The position numbers and the translations under genes were made by a program. 64,000 nt of DNA from a bacterium (GTDB lineage Bacteria; UBA10199; JAIBAG01): NCBI GenBank assembly GCA_019695305.1, contig JAIBAG010000007.1, positions 56,542 to 120,541 of the forward strand, given 5' to 3'. The notes beneath the pieces are model-generated. The model saw nothing but the letters and a program-made list of their open reading frames with translations. It was not told the DNA's origin and did not search any database. Of this stretch, positions 43,959 through 52,103 are shown one piece after another. Positions within the stretch are counted from its first letter, which is position 1; each line of letters opens with the position of its first letter.

Positions 43959-45242
43959 ATGCTTGGTTACAATAGTGAAATGCCTAAACCGTCATCATCG
44001 CTGGGTCTTGTGCTTTCGGGCGGAGGAGCTCGGGGCGCCTATGAGGCCGGGGTTTTGTATTACATCCGCACGCAGCTCGATAAACAGCTGCCTAAACCTG
44101 TCAATTTTGATGTTCTTTGTGGTTCATCTGTAGGCGCTATCAATTCAATATATATGGCCGCAACAGCTGAAAACCCGGCTTTTCAAGGTAAGATGCTGCA
44201 CCAGTTATGGAAGGATTTAAAGCAGGAAAATGTGTACTGCCGCAATTTAAAGGCTATGGGTACACTGGTGGGCAAAACGGTAAAAAACATCACACACAAT
44301 TTGTTGGGGGTAACTCAAAATAAGTTAGAGCATAAACTGGGGAGTTTAAGTCATTTTAAAGGTATTTTAGACACATCACCCCTAAAGCCCTATATCAATA
44401 AATTGGTTGATTTTAGGAGTATTGGTAAAAACATTAAAAATGGCCATCTATCGGCTATTAGTTTAACGGCCACCAATGTTTCTACCGGGCGTATGGAGCT
44501 TTTTATCCAAAAAAGAAGTAACTTGCGTTATACGGGTGAATACCCACACCAACTTACCGAGCTTGCTGCAGAGCATGCCTTGGCTTCAGCGGCTATTCCC
44601 ATCATTTTTCCACCGGTGCAGGTAAGGGGCACTTATTATACCGATGGAGGATTGAAGCTTAATACTCCTATGTCGCCGGCTATTCAGCTGGGGGCCAATA
44701 AAATTTTAATAGTGGGTTTGCATCACCGGTATCAGGCAGGTGAAACCATTCCTACCCTAGTTCCACCTAATCAATATCCGTCTTTGGGGCAATTGGTAGG
44801 GCAGGTGATGAATGCTTTGTTTGTTGATCGTATTCAGTACGATATTGAACAGCTTACCCGTATTAACCGTATTGTAGAATGGAGTGAAAAAGTTTATGGC
44901 AAAAACTATATCGACAAAATCAACAGTATGTTGTTGCGGGAGGGTATTAAGGGTGATGTGGCAAACCGAGGCCTTAAGAAATTAAAAGTGTTTGAACTTT
45001 CACCGTCCCACGATATCAGTGAAATTTTCTCCGAATGGTTTCAGCACCGTTCTGAACAGGATAAAAGCTTCACCTTTTTTGAAAAAATTCTTCTTCGGGC
45101 TTTGGATATTGATCCCATAGCAGGCGTAGATATCCTTAGTTATTTAGCGTTTGTACCGGGATATATTAAACTACTACTTGAACTTGGTTATCAGGATGCC
45201 AAAGTTCACAAGGAGGAATTGATTGAATTTTTGGCCGATTAA
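43959..45242 (+). CDS. Patatin-like phospholipase
   Basis: A 427-aa protein (or 420 if started at the ATG at 43980). Seen: GLVLSGGGARGAYEAGVL (oxyanion hole), CGSSVGAINS with the GxSxG nucleophile near residue 55, and YYTDGGLKLNTPMSPA with the Asp of the catalytic dyad. These are the patatin serine-acyl-hydrolase signatures. The C-terminal 180 residues are extra, lacking a recognised domain. No signal peptide. Neither start has a convincing ribosome site. Bacterial members are lipid hydrolases; the substrate is unknown. Confidence 0.88.
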   Translation: MLGYNSEMPKPSSSLGLVLSGGGARGAYEAGVLYYIRTQLDKQLPKPVNFDVLCGSSVGAINSIYMAATAENPAFQGKMLHQLWKDLKQENVYCRNLKAMGTLVGKTVKNITHNLLGVTQNKLEHKLGSLSHFKGILDTSPLKPYINKLVDFRSIGKNIKNGHLSAISLTATNVSTGRMELFIQKRSNLRYTGEYPHQLTELAAEHALASAAIPIIFPPVQVRGTYYTDGGLKLNTPMSPAIQLGANKILIVGLHHRYQAGETIPTLVPPNQYPSLGQLVGQVMNALFVDRIQYDIEQLTRINRIVEWSEKVYGKNYIDKINSMLLREGIKGDVANRGLKKLKVFELSPSHDISEIFSEWFQHRSEQDKSFTFFEKILLRALDIDPIAGVDILSYLAFVPGYIKLLLELGYQDAKVHKEELIEFLAD

Positions 45243-45257
45243 CGCGCTATTTGGGGG

Positions 45258-45286
45258 TTGACGAGACCGTTAAAAAAGTGTTTAAT
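45258..45286 (+). promoter_or_regulatory. Sigma-70-type promoter upstream of the HU/IHF gene
   Basis: TTGACG (45258-45263), a 17-base spacer and TTTAAT (45281-45286) match the housekeeping consensus well. It lies 72 bases before the HU/IHF start codon in a gap without other genes, giving a leader of about 65 bases. Confidence 0.6.
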
Positions 45287-45358
45287 TTATGAATAATTCT
45301 AAGGGCTTAAACTAATTAAGTTCAAGTTTTTTCAAACAATGGGAAGAGGGAGGCTAGG

Positions 45359-45661
45359 ATGAATAAGTCGCAACTAGTTGATATTATTTCGGAAAAAACA
45401 AAGCAACCGCGTAAGAAGGCCGAAGACGTGGTGAACCTCATTTTTGATCAAATGACTGATACTTTAGCGGGTGGTGGACGTATAGAAATCCGTGGTTTTG
45501 GTAGTTTTGTTCCCCGCGAATATGGGGCCTATACAGGCCGTAATCCTCGTACCGGTGAATCTATAGAAGTGCGCCCTAAGCGTTTGCCTTTCTTTAAAGT
45601 GGGCAAAGAACTGCGTGATCGTGTGGATATTGAAGAAGATGGTTCCACTCCTGAAGCTTAA
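45359..45661 (+). CDS. HU/IHF-family DNA-binding protein (IHF-beta-like)
   Basis: A 100-aa histone-like protein. Seen: KSQLVDIISEKTKQPRKKAEDVVNLIFDQM, GRIEIRGFGSFVPRE and GRNPRTGESIEVRPKRLPFFKVGKELRDRV, the full HU/IHF fold with the Arg-Asn-Pro arm. The RIEIRGFGSF and FFKVGKELRDRV segments are closest to IHF beta (ihfB). It has a housekeeping-type promoter and a GGGAGG site. IHF-type bending often assists sigma-54 promoters, but no specific link is shown here. Confidence 0.92.
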   Translation: MNKSQLVDIISEKTKQPRKKAEDVVNLIFDQMTDTLAGGGRIEIRGFGSFVPREYGAYTGRNPRTGESIEVRPKRLPFFKVGKELRDRVDIEEDGSTPEA

Positions 45662-45678
45662 TGTGATAAAAGCTTTCC

Positions 45679-46758
45679 GTGAATGATTTAGATCTTATGT
45701 ATTGGCTGGCCCTCACCCAGGTAAAGGGTGTAGGGCCAGCGCGTTTTTTTAGGCTTATCGAGCTTTATGGTTCGCCAAAAGCCGTGTTTGAAAAGCGCGA
45801 TGAGCTTCTCGATAAAACTCTTCCTGCCGAACTTTTAACGTCCATTAAAAACTTTGCTTTTGATCCTATAAAACGCCTTATTGAACAAACTCGGACTTTG
45901 GGTATTCACATTGTTACGTTTAACGATGAACAATATCCAAAGGCTCTGCAGCATATCGCGCAAGCTCCCCCAGTGTTGTATTTTAAAGGGGACCTCACAT
46001 TTTTAAACGAGGGCGATTGGTTGGGTGTGGTGGGCTCGCGTGAAATTACCGATTATGGGGTTAAGGTATGTCGCGAACTGGTGCGCGATTTAGTGCTGCA
46101 AGGTGTGCGCATTGCATCTGGTTTTGCTGCCGGTGTTGATATAGAAGCGCATCTTACCTGTTTGTACCAAAAAGGAAAAACGGTGGGGGTACTGGGACAT
46201 GGGCTTGATGTTATGTTTCCTTCCGATCACAAAAAATACGTGGGGCCTCTTTTAGATAATGGAGGCGCGTTGCTTAGCGAATTTCCCATTGGTAGTGAAA
46301 TTCATCCCGGCTTTTTTCCGCGACGGAATCGGATTATTAGCGGATTATCGCGCGGAGTATTGGTGGTAGAAGCCAATGCCAAAAGTGGTTCTCTTATTAC
46401 GGCCGATTATGCTTTAGAAGAAGGGCGTGATGTGTTTGCCGTTCCCGGTCCCATTTTTTCGGCGCGTTCTGCCGGATGTAATCAGCTTATTCAAAAAGGG
46501 GCCAAACTTGTAACAAAAGCTCAAGATATTTTAGATGAATGGAAGTACGAAGTACGTACCCTGGCGCCGCGGCATCATTTTGAAAACCCGGAAGAAGAAG
46601 TTATTTTTAAGCTGTTGGGCGAGCATATTTTAGATATGGACGATATTATTGTAAAAACTACCATGCCGGCGCACACGGTATCGCGTTTACTCACAAAAAT
46701 GGAAATGGAAGGACGGATAAGGGCCATGCCCGGCCGGCGCTTTCATGCGGTATCATGA
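45679..46758 (+). CDS. dprA: DprA, DNA-processing/uptake protein
   Basis: DprA loads RecA on incoming single-stranded DNA in natural transformation. The 359-aa protein has an N-terminal SAM-like domain, the Rossmann core (GVVGSREITDYGVKVCRELV, GFAAGVDIEAH, FPRRNRIISGLSRGVLVVEA, GSLITADYALEEGRDVFAVPG) and a C-terminal winged-helix domain. The start is GTG at 45679, with no strong ribosome site; an ATG at 45697 is possible. It overlaps the following gene by four bases. Confidence 0.93.
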   Translation: MNDLDLMYWLALTQVKGVGPARFFRLIELYGSPKAVFEKRDELLDKTLPAELLTSIKNFAFDPIKRLIEQTRTLGIHIVTFNDEQYPKALQHIAQAPPVLYFKGDLTFLNEGDWLGVVGSREITDYGVKVCRELVRDLVLQGVRIASGFAAGVDIEAHLTCLYQKGKTVGVLGHGLDVMFPSDHKKYVGPLLDNGGALLSEFPIGSEIHPGFFPRRNRIISGLSRGVLVVEANAKSGSLITADYALEEGRDVFAVPGPIFSARSAGCNQLIQKGAKLVTKAQDILDEWKYEVRTLAPRHHFENPEEEVIFKLLGEHILDMDDIIVKTTMPAHTVSRLLTKMEMEGRIRAMPGRRFHAVS

Positions 46759-48200
46759 AAAAAACCGGAACAGTGTATTTGGTAGGCGCTGGGCCTGGTG
46801 ATACAAGTTTGCTTACTCTAAGAGGTTGTGAGCTTTTAAAAAAGGCAGATGTGGTGTTGTATGATTATTTGGCTAATCCCGCACTTCTTAATTTTACCTC
46901 GGAAAAATGTAAAAAAATATATGTGGGTAAAAAAGGAAGCGACAAGAATCCCGGCTTGCAAGAAAGTATTCAGGATGAGCTATTAGCCTGTGCTAAAAAA
47001 TATAAAACGGTTGTACGTTTAAAAGGTGGTGACTCGTTTATTTTTGGCCGTGGTGGGGAAGAAGCAGAGTTTTTAAAGCAAAATAAAATTCCTTTTGAAA
47101 TTATTCCGGGAGTTTCGTCTATCAGTTCTGTTCCGGCCTATGCGGGTATTCCGCTTACGCATCGTGATTTTGCCTCTAACTTTTGTGTGCTGACCGGGCA
47201 TTGTGCCGATAATAATCAAAAGCAAATCCCGTGGCCCCATGTAGCCTCGTTTGATACGGTTGTTATTTTGATGGCCACGGCGCATCTGAATGAGAATCTT
47301 TCTCATCTTATGAATGCTGGCAAATCTCCCGCAACACCGGCCGCGCTCATTTCATGGGGTTCATACCCGCATCAAAAAACGGTAGTGTCTACACTTCAAC
47401 ATTTAGCTCGTGATGCCGCACAGATAAAACCTCCTGCCGTGGTGGTGGTAGGCGAGGTTGTAAGTTTACGAGACAAGCTTAAATGGTTTGAAGAAAAGCC
47501 TCTTTTTGGTAAAAAAGTTTTGATTACCCGTGCTGGGCATCAAAACTCTCAGCTTGCATATAAATTATCCGCATTAGGTGCTCAAGTTTTAGACGTGCCT
47601 CTTATTAAAGTGGTTCCTCAAAAAAGTAAGATTAAAAATATTGATCGCTATGATTGGCTGGTTTTAACCAGTGCCAATGCGGTAGAACACTTTTTTAAGC
47701 ATGTTCACGATGCACGTGACTTGGCTCACGTCAAGATTGCCGTGATTGGTAGTGCTACTGCAGAAACACTCAAAACTTATGGCTTAAAAGCTGACCTCAT
47801 GCCTAAAAAATTTGTAGCTGAAGGGTTGATTGATGCTTTTAAAAAGAAAAGGATTAATCGCAAGAAAATTCTTATTCCACGCGCTCAAGATGGACGTGAA
47901 GAGTTGGTAGAAGGCTTAAAGGCACTTAAAAATAAAGTCGATACTGTTACCTTATACAAGACTCTCCCGGAAACAAAAAATAAAGAGGCTCTTCTCGAGG
48001 CTTTGAATAAAAATCCCGATTGGACACTATTTTTAAGCTCTTCCAGTGTACATGCTTTTTATAAAATGGTTTCTTGTTATAATGGACCTATCGCTTGTTT
48101 AGGCCCCGTTACCGCCAAAACGGCGCGGTCTTATGGTCTTAAAGTGGATGTGGTGGCGAAAGATAGTGTGACGGATTCGTTGATAAAAGCGCTTTTCTAG
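46755..48200 (+). CDS. CobA-HemD fusion: uroporphyrinogen-III C-methyltransferase/synthase
   Basis: A bifunctional tetrapyrrole enzyme of 481 aa. The N-terminal half is SUMT (YLVGAGPGDTSLLTLRG, VVRLKGGDSFIFGRGGEE, IPGVSSISSVPAYAGIPLTHR). The C-terminal half, from about residue 250, is uroporphyrinogen-III synthase (KKVLITRAGHQNSQLAYKL, DWLVLTSANAVEHF, ILIPRAQDGREELVE). Fusions of this kind supply sirohaem or cobalamin precursors. ATGA-coupled to dprA; an AT-rich bidirectional hairpin follows. Confidence 0.92.
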   Translation: MKKTGTVYLVGAGPGDTSLLTLRGCELLKKADVVLYDYLANPALLNFTSEKCKKIYVGKKGSDKNPGLQESIQDELLACAKKYKTVVRLKGGDSFIFGRGGEEAEFLKQNKIPFEIIPGVSSISSVPAYAGIPLTHRDFASNFCVLTGHCADNNQKQIPWPHVASFDTVVILMATAHLNENLSHLMNAGKSPATPAALISWGSYPHQKTVVSTLQHLARDAAQIKPPAVVVVGEVVSLRDKLKWFEEKPLFGKKVLITRAGHQNSQLAYKLSALGAQVLDVPLIKVVPQKSKIKNIDRYDWLVLTSANAVEHFFKHVHDARDLAHVKIAVIGSATAETLKTYGLKADLMPKKFVAEGLIDAFKKKRINRKKILIPRAQDGREELVEGLKALKNKVDTVTLYKTLPETKNKEALLEALNKNPDWTLFLSSSSVHAFYKMVSCYNGPIACLGPVTAKTARSYGLKVDVVAKDSVTDSLIKALF

Positions 48201-48237
48201 AATTTCCCGAGCCCCGCTAGCGGGATAAGATTCTGAT

Positions 48238-48274
48238 CAAATAAATTAATACAAAACATGTATTAATTTATTTG
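48238..48274. terminator. AT-rich bidirectional terminator-like hairpin
   Basis: Sixteen-base perfect arms (48238-48253 and 48259-48274) surround a five-base loop between the convergent cobA-hemD and acyltransferase genes. The right arm covers the acyltransferase stop codon. The stem is AT-rich, with A runs on one side and T runs on the other, so it could stop transcription from both sides. A separate 12-base GC palindrome sits just upstream at 48213-48224. Confidence 0.6.
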
Positions 48275-49107
48275 TCAGACTCTAAATACTCCTCCGGTTT
48301 TTCAAAAATTTCATTAATAAAATGAATCATGCGTGATCCCGTAAAACCATCAATAAAGCGGTGATCGAACGTTACATTAATCTGCAGAATAGGGCGGATT
48401 TCGATTTTATCATCTACCACCCAGGGTTTTTTAGCCACAGCGCCTACACAAGCAAGCAGAGGTACGCGTGAGATAGGAACAATGGGTGGAAAACCCGGTG
48501 GTACATTCCACATGCCCACACTGGTGACCATGGCCGAACCAAACGGGTCTTCTTTTAAGCCGATGGCGGGGATGGGCATCCCTATATCATACAAAATAAA
48601 AGTAAGCAGTTTGAGCAAGGGTTTTAGAAAAATGGGGGGCACTAAATCCATGAGCTTAATTGTGTCTTTAAATTCAGGATCGTTTTTACTACGGATAAGC
48701 TCGCTTTTTGTTTTTAATTCTTCACTGATTTGTTTGAATGATTTTTTATCGCATTCGCGAATTAACGCCCCGGATAAATCGGGTTTTTCGGTAGAATCTT
48801 GGCCTGGAACAGCCACTTGTAAAAACATATCTACCGTATCGCGCAGATAAATTTGGCCAAAGCGGATAATGCCATTGATATCGGGATAGCGCGCTAGCGT
48901 TAACGCCATGGCTTTAGCCACAAAATGTGTAGGGGAAATTTTAATATTTTGGGTTTCGTTTACTTTTTTAATGAACTCTAAACCTTTGGTAAAATCATAT
49001 TCTAATACGCCGTACACCGTGGGGTCGTTTGCAGCATCCCAATTGGCAATAGAAAGACGGCGCCAGCTGGAAGGATTTTTTAGTTTTTTAAATTTTTTTG
49101 AAAACAT
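48268..49107 (-). CDS. 2-oxoacid dehydrogenase E2-type acyltransferase, catalytic domain only
   Basis: A 279-aa protein corresponding to the catalytic (inner core) domain of dihydrolipoamide acyltransferases. The catalytic motif DHRFIDG is present near the C-terminus, and ISPTHFVAKAMALTLARYP plus MVTSVGMWNVPPGFPPIVP match the CoA-dependent acyltransferase fold. There is no lipoyl or E1/E3-binding domain and no E1/E3 gene nearby. It may act as a stand-alone CoA acyltransferase. It begins six bases after a small basic gene. Confidence 0.8.
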   Translation of the reverse strand: MFSKKFKKLKNPSSWRRLSIANWDAANDPTVYGVLEYDFTKGLEFIKKVNETQNIKISPTHFVAKAMALTLARYPDINGIIRFGQIYLRDTVDMFLQVAVPGQDSTEKPDLSGALIRECDKKSFKQISEELKTKSELIRSKNDPEFKDTIKLMDLVPPIFLKPLLKLLTFILYDIGMPIPAIGLKEDPFGSAMVTSVGMWNVPPGFPPIVPISRVPLLACVGAVAKKPWVVDDKIEIRPILQINVTFDHRFIDGFTGSRMIHFINEIFEKPEEYLESDK

Positions 49108-49113
49108 TATTTT

Positions 49114-49284
49114 TTAAAAAACCCAAGGCTTTAATTTAAGGCCACGGGCAGAAAGTAATGGGAAAGCCATTTTTTGAAGTTGAACTAAAATTTTTAGTTT
49201 CTCTTCAATGGATAGGCGGGCCAAGTTTTTTCTTCTTTTTCTTTTAGCCTTAAATACCTGAGCTATTTTTATTTTATTTTTCAA
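49114..49284 (-). CDS. Small basic protein downstream of a nucleotidyltransferase
   Basis: A 56-aa frame starting with TTG, overlapping the nucleotidyltransferase stop by 11 bases. The product is strongly basic at the N-terminus (FKAKRKRRKNLARLS) and continues with an amphipathic helix (IEEKLKILVQLQKMAFPLL). It fills the gap exactly between the nucleotidyltransferase and acyltransferase genes. Similar small proteins are often found next to nucleotidyltransferase genes. The TTG start and lack of a strong ribosome site lower confidence, but coupling to the upstream stop is plausible. Confidence 0.55.
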   Translation of the reverse strand: MKNKIKIAQVFKAKRKRRKNLARLSIEEKLKILVQLQKMAFPLLSARGLKLKPWVF

Positions 49285-49777
49285 TTTCTTTATTCCATCT
49301 AGTTTTTAAATTAAACTTATCGAGTATTTTTTTTAAAAGTTTATTGTCAAATTTAACTGTTTCCAAAAGTGTTTTTATGCGCTCTCTATCTTTCGGGCGG
49401 TTTGTATCTATCATAATAGCCAAAAGATATTCTATTTTCAAAACCTTTGTTTTAACCAACTTGTACTTTTTGGTATCTGCGTTTTTTAAGGCTTCTTCAA
49501 CAAGCGGGTTGTATGCGGGTATAAATTGAACAGGTATTCCTTCGATGTAAACATGTTCATTTTTAGGGGGATAGCCTTTTTGTTTGAGTTCCGCATAGAG
49601 GCTGCTCATATCAAGAAGGGCTTTATTTTTTTGGTCTGGTAAAAAAATAAAAATATCTAAATCGAAGGTAAGGGTAGGCTCGGCATAAAAAAGCAAAGCC
49701 ATGGCTCCTCCAAGAGCGTATTGATCAATGATACCCTTTTGCTGTAGTTGATTGATGACTTTAAGTGTTTTTTCCAT
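49274..49777 (-). CDS. Nucleotidyltransferase-fold protein (AbiEii-like)
   Basis: A 167-aa protein. [25 protein letters not shown] contains the GG loop and the paired Asp of a minimal nucleotidyltransferase fold; [22 protein letters not shown] and [17 protein letters not shown] follow, as in the AbiEii/MNT-type proteins. Such proteins are often toxins or antitoxin-like enzymes paired with a small neighbour, but many have no known role. It overlaps queF by 17 bases and the small basic gene by 11. Confidence 0.7.
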   Translation of the reverse strand: MEKTLKVINQLQQKGIIDQYALGGAMALLFYAEPTLTFDLDIFIFLPDQKNKALLDMSSLYAELKQKGYPPKNEHVYIEGIPVQFIPAYNPLVEEALKNADTKKYKLVKTKVLKIEYLLAIMIDTNRPKDRERIKTLLETVKFDNKLLKKILDKFNLKTRWNKEIEK

Positions 49778-50120
49778 ATCTTACCGTCACCACGGTATGA
49801 ATACCGCCACGTACATAAAAATCGCCTACCACTTCCATAAAACGGGGTTTGCAGGCTCCTACTAAATCATCCAAAATTTTATTAGTGACGGCCTCGTGAA
49901 AAGCGCCTTCATTTCGGTAACTCCATAAATACAGCTTTAGCGATTTAAGCTCGATGCATTTTTTATTGGGGATATAGCTGATCTTAATCGTCGCAAAATC
50001 GGGCTGGCCGGTTTTAGGGCACACGCAGGTAAATTCTGGGCAGGTAAAGTCGATTTGATACGGTCTTTTGCTATTGGGATTATCAAAAGTTTCTAGTGTT
50101 TTCTGAGGTTTAGTTGTCAT
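49761..50120 (-). CDS. queF: QueF, NADPH-dependent preQ0 reductase
   Basis: It reduces the nitrile of 7-cyano-7-deazaguanine to preQ1 in queuosine synthesis. The 119-aa unimodular protein has [16 protein letters not shown] with the active Cys, [22 protein letters not shown] (QueF motif) and a C-terminal [10 protein letters not shown]. The ATG at 50120 is selected because the frame further upstream would overlap the divergent gene; only 13 bases separate the two start codons. No other queuosine gene is in the window. Confidence 0.92.
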   Translation of the reverse strand: MTTKPQKTLETFDNPNSKRPYQIDFTCPEFTCVCPKTGQPDFATIKISYIPNKKCIELKSLKLYLWSYRNEGAFHEAVTNKILDDLVGACKPRFMEVVGDFYVRGGIHTVVTVRYGKNT

Positions 50121-50133
50121 ATGATGAACAAAT

Positions 50134-50505
50134 ATGATGGATTTATCGCCCGATGACAAGCGCCATTTTTTAGAGGGGATTTCTCTTTTTAACCGGGGAA
50201 AATACTACGAAGCCCACGAAGAAATTGAACATATTTGGCTTAAAAATAAAACAGACTCTAAACTCTTTTTACAAGCGCTCATTATTTTTGCCGGTGCTTT
50301 TTGTCATATTCAAAAGAAACGGCATGCTCCGGCGGCTAAAGCTTTTCAAAAAGTTGTCCTAAAACTTAAGAGATACCCTACGCCTTATTTTGGAATTGAT
50401 CTTACTCTGATTCGTAAAAATGCCCAAGAATGGATGACTTATTTAAAAAAGGTGAGAGAAATGCCGTCTTTTCCTCAAATAATTAATGCTGAAAATAAGG
50501 ATTAG
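50134..50505 (+). CDS. DUF309 family protein
   Basis: A 123-aa helical protein with [18 protein letters not shown], the conserved DUF309 motif (Y-x-A-H-E-x-x-E-x-x-W), followed by [21 protein letters not shown]. The function of the family is not established. It is divergent from queF with a 13-base gap, and its 3' end overlaps the convergent NfuA-like gene by 23 bases. Adjacent in-frame ATGs at 50134 and 50137 cannot be distinguished. Confidence 0.8.
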   Translation: MMDLSPDDKRHFLEGISLFNRGKYYEAHEEIEHIWLKNKTDSKLFLQALIIFAGAFCHIQKKRHAPAAKAFQKVVLKLKRYPTPYFGIDLTLIRKNAQEWMTYLKKVREMPSFPQIINAENKD

Positions 50506-51079
50506 CTCCCGAAGCATGATCGGTAGCATCAATAATCTGGCCCAAAGACGGAATCTCGGTGCGGAGCGTACGTTCAACACCTTGCTTTAAAGTAGCGGTA
50601 GAAGATGCACAACCCTGGCAACCACCACCCATTTTAATATAAATGTCGTTGGCTTTTACATCCACCAGCTCAATAAAGCCGCCATGCGAGGCAACAGCGG
50701 GGTTCACACGTTCTTCAATCACTTTAATAACCTGAACTTTTAAGGTTTCTACATCGGGCAGGCTTTTAAATTTTTCGGGAGAAATAATATCTTTTCCACT
50801 TTTAACGGTTTCGCGGATGGCTTTACCAATTTGTGGCCCAACCGTGCGCCAGTTATCGTAACCTTGCTTTTGCACCATGAGAGAAGTAGGGGAGATGAAT
50901 ACCGAAACCACTTGTTCCACATTCAAAATAGCTTCAGCCAGGGCTGAGCCTTTGGCTTCTTCTTTACTGGAGAAGGTAAAAGAACCTCCGTTAGGATAAA
51001 GGGGTTTTTCCAGATTGAATAAACATTTTTCGGGGTCCATCTGGGGTTCGGCCATTATTTTAATGTCTTGATCACTCAT
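50483..51079 (-). CDS. NfuA-like Fe-S scaffold/carrier protein
   Basis: A 198-aa protein. The C-terminal NifU domain has GGFIELVDVKANDIYIKMGGGCQGCASSTATLKQGVE with the CxxC cluster ligands. The N-terminal half (LFNLEKPLYPNGGSFTF, AEAILNVEQVVSVFISPTSLMVQKQG) is the Nfu_N domain of eukaryote-type Nfu rather than the A-type domain of E. coli NfuA. The start at 51079 has a GGAG site. It is the last gene of the minus-strand block that also carries the che genes, 48 bases after the CheX-like gene. Confidence 0.85.
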   Translation of the reverse strand: MSDQDIKIMAEPQMDPEKCLFNLEKPLYPNGGSFTFSSKEEAKGSALAEAILNVEQVVSVFISPTSLMVQKQGYDNWRTVGPQIGKAIRETVKSGKDIISPEKFKSLPDVETLKVQVIKVIEERVNPAVASHGGFIELVDVKANDIYIKMGGGCQGCASSTATLKQGVERTLRTEIPSLGQIIDATDHASGANPYFQH

Positions 51080-51127
51080 GGCTCTCCACCTATCAACAGA
51101 CTGGAGAATTGACAAGTGTTTTGGAAG

Positions 51128-51622
51128 CTATTTGTAGGAACCAGCAAAGAAGGAAATAAGGCCTTTATTGTAGCCAGGAACCGATACTTCTAAATCGAGA
51201 CGGGTAACCGGTTTTGATACAATTGCATTAACCGCATCGGGAAGAGCAGGAGGTACCGATAATACTTCTTTAAGTGCTAAATGCGGATGAGGCGATTTAT
51301 TAATGATACTCGAAAAAATATTAAGAACTTCTTTTAAGTTTTCCATTAAATTATCGGCCAGTTTACCTGCTTTAATGCCTTCGTTAACAAGAGAAGCCGG
51401 AATGCGTGTTAAAATGGCCCCAATGCTGCCACCAACTGATAAGTCACAAATGCAAACAGCGCCCAATTCGCCAGCATTATTGGTATAAGTAGCTACCGTT
51501 AAAGGGCCACCAGCAGGAGGTGTCCAGGCGGCCGAAGTTTTGGTTGGGGCGTCTTTACCAATTAAATCGGCTAACATGGCGGATACTTCTTTATCGGTTG
51601 GTAAATGATAATTTCCTGGCAT
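51128..51622 (-). CDS. CheX/CheC-like protein
   Basis: A 164-aa protein, divergent. The helix NLMENLKEVLNIFSSII matches the E-x-x-N phosphatase motif of CheC/CheX/FliY proteins, and the segment ELGAVCICDLSVGGSIGAILTRI fits the strands before it. GGGAG precedes the ATG at 51622. It sits ten bases after cheX, suggesting a paralogous pair. Only one E-x-x-N copy is visible, as in CheX. A CheY-P phosphatase or a non-enzymatic partner are both possible. Confidence 0.55.
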   Translation of the reverse strand: MPGNYHLPTDKEVSAMLADLIGKDAPTKTSAAWTPPAGGPLTVATYTNNAGELGAVCICDLSVGGSIGAILTRIPASLVNEGIKAGKLADNLMENLKEVLNIFSSIINKSPHPHLALKEVLSVPPALPDAVNAIVSKPVTRLDLEVSVPGYNKGLISFFAGSYK

Positions 51623-51632
51623 AAATTTCTCC

Positions 51633-52103
51633 CTATTTACGAGCAATAATTAATAATTTAATGGGAATAGTTCCAATTTTAAAATCGGCAACGGCGGCTT
51701 CCTGATTTTCGCCGCATTCAATTTTACCGCTCATAAAAATGGGTAATCCCAGCTGAATGGATTGAGCACTGCTGCTCATGATGCGTTTAACACCACCAGC
51801 CACAATATTGATAACTTCACCCACGGCATCGGCCACTTCAGAATCGCTTAACGCATCATCCGGACCCATGCCTAAAAGAGCTTTTGCCATCTGGGTGCAT
51901 CCATCTTTAGTGGCCATTACAGCCAGCATTACCGAGGTGGTATCAACAGCTAACGATAAGCATGAACCGGATACACCATCAGGAACTGTGTTATGGAGTT
52001 TAGGATCGTTATAAGCTTCAAGCCCCATGGTACTGGTAGCCAGTTCGTTAGTACCTTCCATTAACGCTTTAAGCCAATCGGCGGTTACAATTTGTGTACT
52101 CAT
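51633..52103 (-). CDS. cheX: CheX-family CheY-P phosphatase
   Basis: A 156-aa protein with the CheX core: DSEVADAVGEVINIVAGGVKRIM, carrying the E-x-x-N motif that positions the hydrolytic water in CheX/CheZ-type phosphatases, and a C-terminal sheet (IPIKLLIIARK). It is directly downstream of, and overlaps by four bases, the small cheY gene. No cheZ is visible in the locus, so this is the probable dephosphorylating enzyme. Confidence 0.75.
   Translation of the reverse strand: MSTQIVTADWLKALMEGTNELATSTMGLEAYNDPKLHNTVPDGVSGSCLSLAVDTTSVMLAVMATKDGCTQMAKALLGMGPDDALSDSEVADAVGEVINIVAGGVKRIMSSSAQSIQLGLPIFMSGKIECGENQEAAVADFKIGTIPIKLLIIARK

Noticed and set aside
47205..47220. GCCGATAAT resembling a sigma-28 -10 element
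   Set aside because: It is inside cobA-hemD, lacks a matching -35 and has no gene start downstream.
48213..48224. CCCGCTAGCGGG palindrome as an intrinsic terminator
   Set aside because: A short stem without a T tract; the AT-rich hairpin just downstream is the better terminator candidate.
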